Part shown: piece after piece, positions 34,934-35,122 of the stretch
How positions within the stretch are numbered: the stretch's first letter is position 1
Layout: every line of letters begins with the position of its first letter
From: Streptomyces sp. 15-116A
Lineage (GTDB): Bacteria > Actinomycetota > Actinomycetes > Streptomycetales > Streptomycetaceae
DNA length: 35,122 bases
Direction of reading: 5' to 3'
Assembly: GCF_025290915.1 (NCBI RefSeq)
Contig: NZ_JAOCQE010000043.1
Span: 1-35,122, forward strand
Made by a program: the position numbers and the translations under genes
Notes under the pieces: model-generated
What the model was told of the DNA's origin: nothing
Databases searched by the model: none
What the model saw: only the letters and a program-made list of their open reading frames with translations

Positions 34934-34974
34934 CCCGGCACCGGTGGGCGGCCGACCCGGCACCGGTGGGCGGC
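34934..34974. repeat. Two tandem copies of a 19-nt sequence
   Basis: CCCGGCACCGGTGGGCGGC occurs at 34934-34952 and again at 34956-34974, with a period of 22 nt. It lies between the photolyase gene and the convergent gene at the right edge. It may be a slippage product. Confidence 0.7.
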
Positions 34975-34976
34975 TG

Positions 34977-34990
34977 AGGTGACGTCACCT
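34977..34990. promoter_or_regulatory. Palindrome AGGTGACGTCACCT
   Basis: A perfect 14-bp palindrome overlaps the stop codon of the right-edge gene. It could work as a small hairpin ending both convergent transcripts, or as a protein site. Its core TGACGTCA also occurs at 28955-28962. Confidence 0.35.
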
Positions 34991-35122
34991 GGCCCGCCGT
35001 TCGACGACGGGGGTTCCGTCCGGGTCCGTGCGCAGCAGCTCGGCGTCCGTCTCCAGCGCGTCCGCGACAGCCGCCGCCACGTGCCGTGGGTCGCCGCCCG
35101 CGGGCAGCGGCGGGGCGGTGCC
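34985..35122 (-). CDS. C-terminal end of an unidentified protein (runs off the window)
   Basis: The last 45 codons of a minus-strand gene are visible, ending in TGA. Codon third positions are almost all G or C and the sequence (AAAVADALETDAELLRTD, then GTPVVERRAR) is helix-rich and looks coding. No family can be named from this fragment. It converges on the photolyase gene. Confidence 0.55.
   Translation of the reverse strand, partial: GTAPPLPAGGDPRHVAAAVADALETDAELLRTDPDGTPVVERRAR

Overview
The window is a piece of a high-GC actinobacterial chromosome, almost certainly Streptomyces. Codon third positions are nearly all G or C, GTG starts are common, ribosome-binding sites are GGAGG-like, and neighbouring genes often overlap by four bases (GTGA or ATGA). 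The gene order also points there. From memory it matches the Streptomyces coelicolor neighbourhood murA-like (SCO5998), aconitase (SCO5999), ngcEFG (SCO6005-6007), rok7B7 (SCO6008), xylFGH (SCO6009-6011) and dxs (SCO6013). I saw no tRNA, rRNA, CRISPR array, insertion sequence or phage gene.

Layout. (1) 1-4556: the end of a polysaccharide deacetylase gene faces a two-gene operon for a NDP-sugar dehydrogenase and a hyaluronan-synthase-like glycosyltransferase, with a possible TTA-containing leader ORF in front; together they look like an exopolysaccharide locus. (2) 4678-7775: a predicted beta-propeller protein, a small NYN-type nuclease-like protein and an APC amino acid permease. (3) 7924-9855: dxs, the entry step of the MEP isoprenoid pathway. 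(4) 10076-18404: a carbon-uptake island, all on the minus strand. It holds a xylose-type ABC importer (xylFGH), the ROK regulator Rok7B7 and the N-acetylglucosamine/diacetylchitobiose importer NgcEFG. (5) 19001-22816: a secreted GH92 alpha-mannosidase with a LacI-type palindrome at its promoter. (6) 22903-24863: a caspase-like protease with two C-terminal effector-associated domains, coupled to an EACC1-like small protein. This is a predicted conflict or immunity module and the most unusual locus here. (7) 24954-27671: aconitase with an iron-box-like site upstream. (8) 27993-30551: a DUF1707 protein, a DUF4236 protein and a MurA-like enzyme fused to an XRE helix-turn-helix, probably translated from a leaderless mRNA. 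(9) 30748-34903: two small membrane proteins, then an SDR/DUF2867 protein coupled to an FeS-type (6-4) photolyase. A gene of unknown function runs off the right edge.

The carbon genes fit together. ROK-family control, xylose and chitin-sugar uptake and mannoside trimming all feed central metabolism, which aconitase and dxs then draw on. Several inverted repeats sit exactly in promoter regions. Two of them share the form ATCTC-N6-GAGATA, one in the acnA/DUF1707 divergent promoter and one over the XRE-MurA promoter, which suggests a common regulator.
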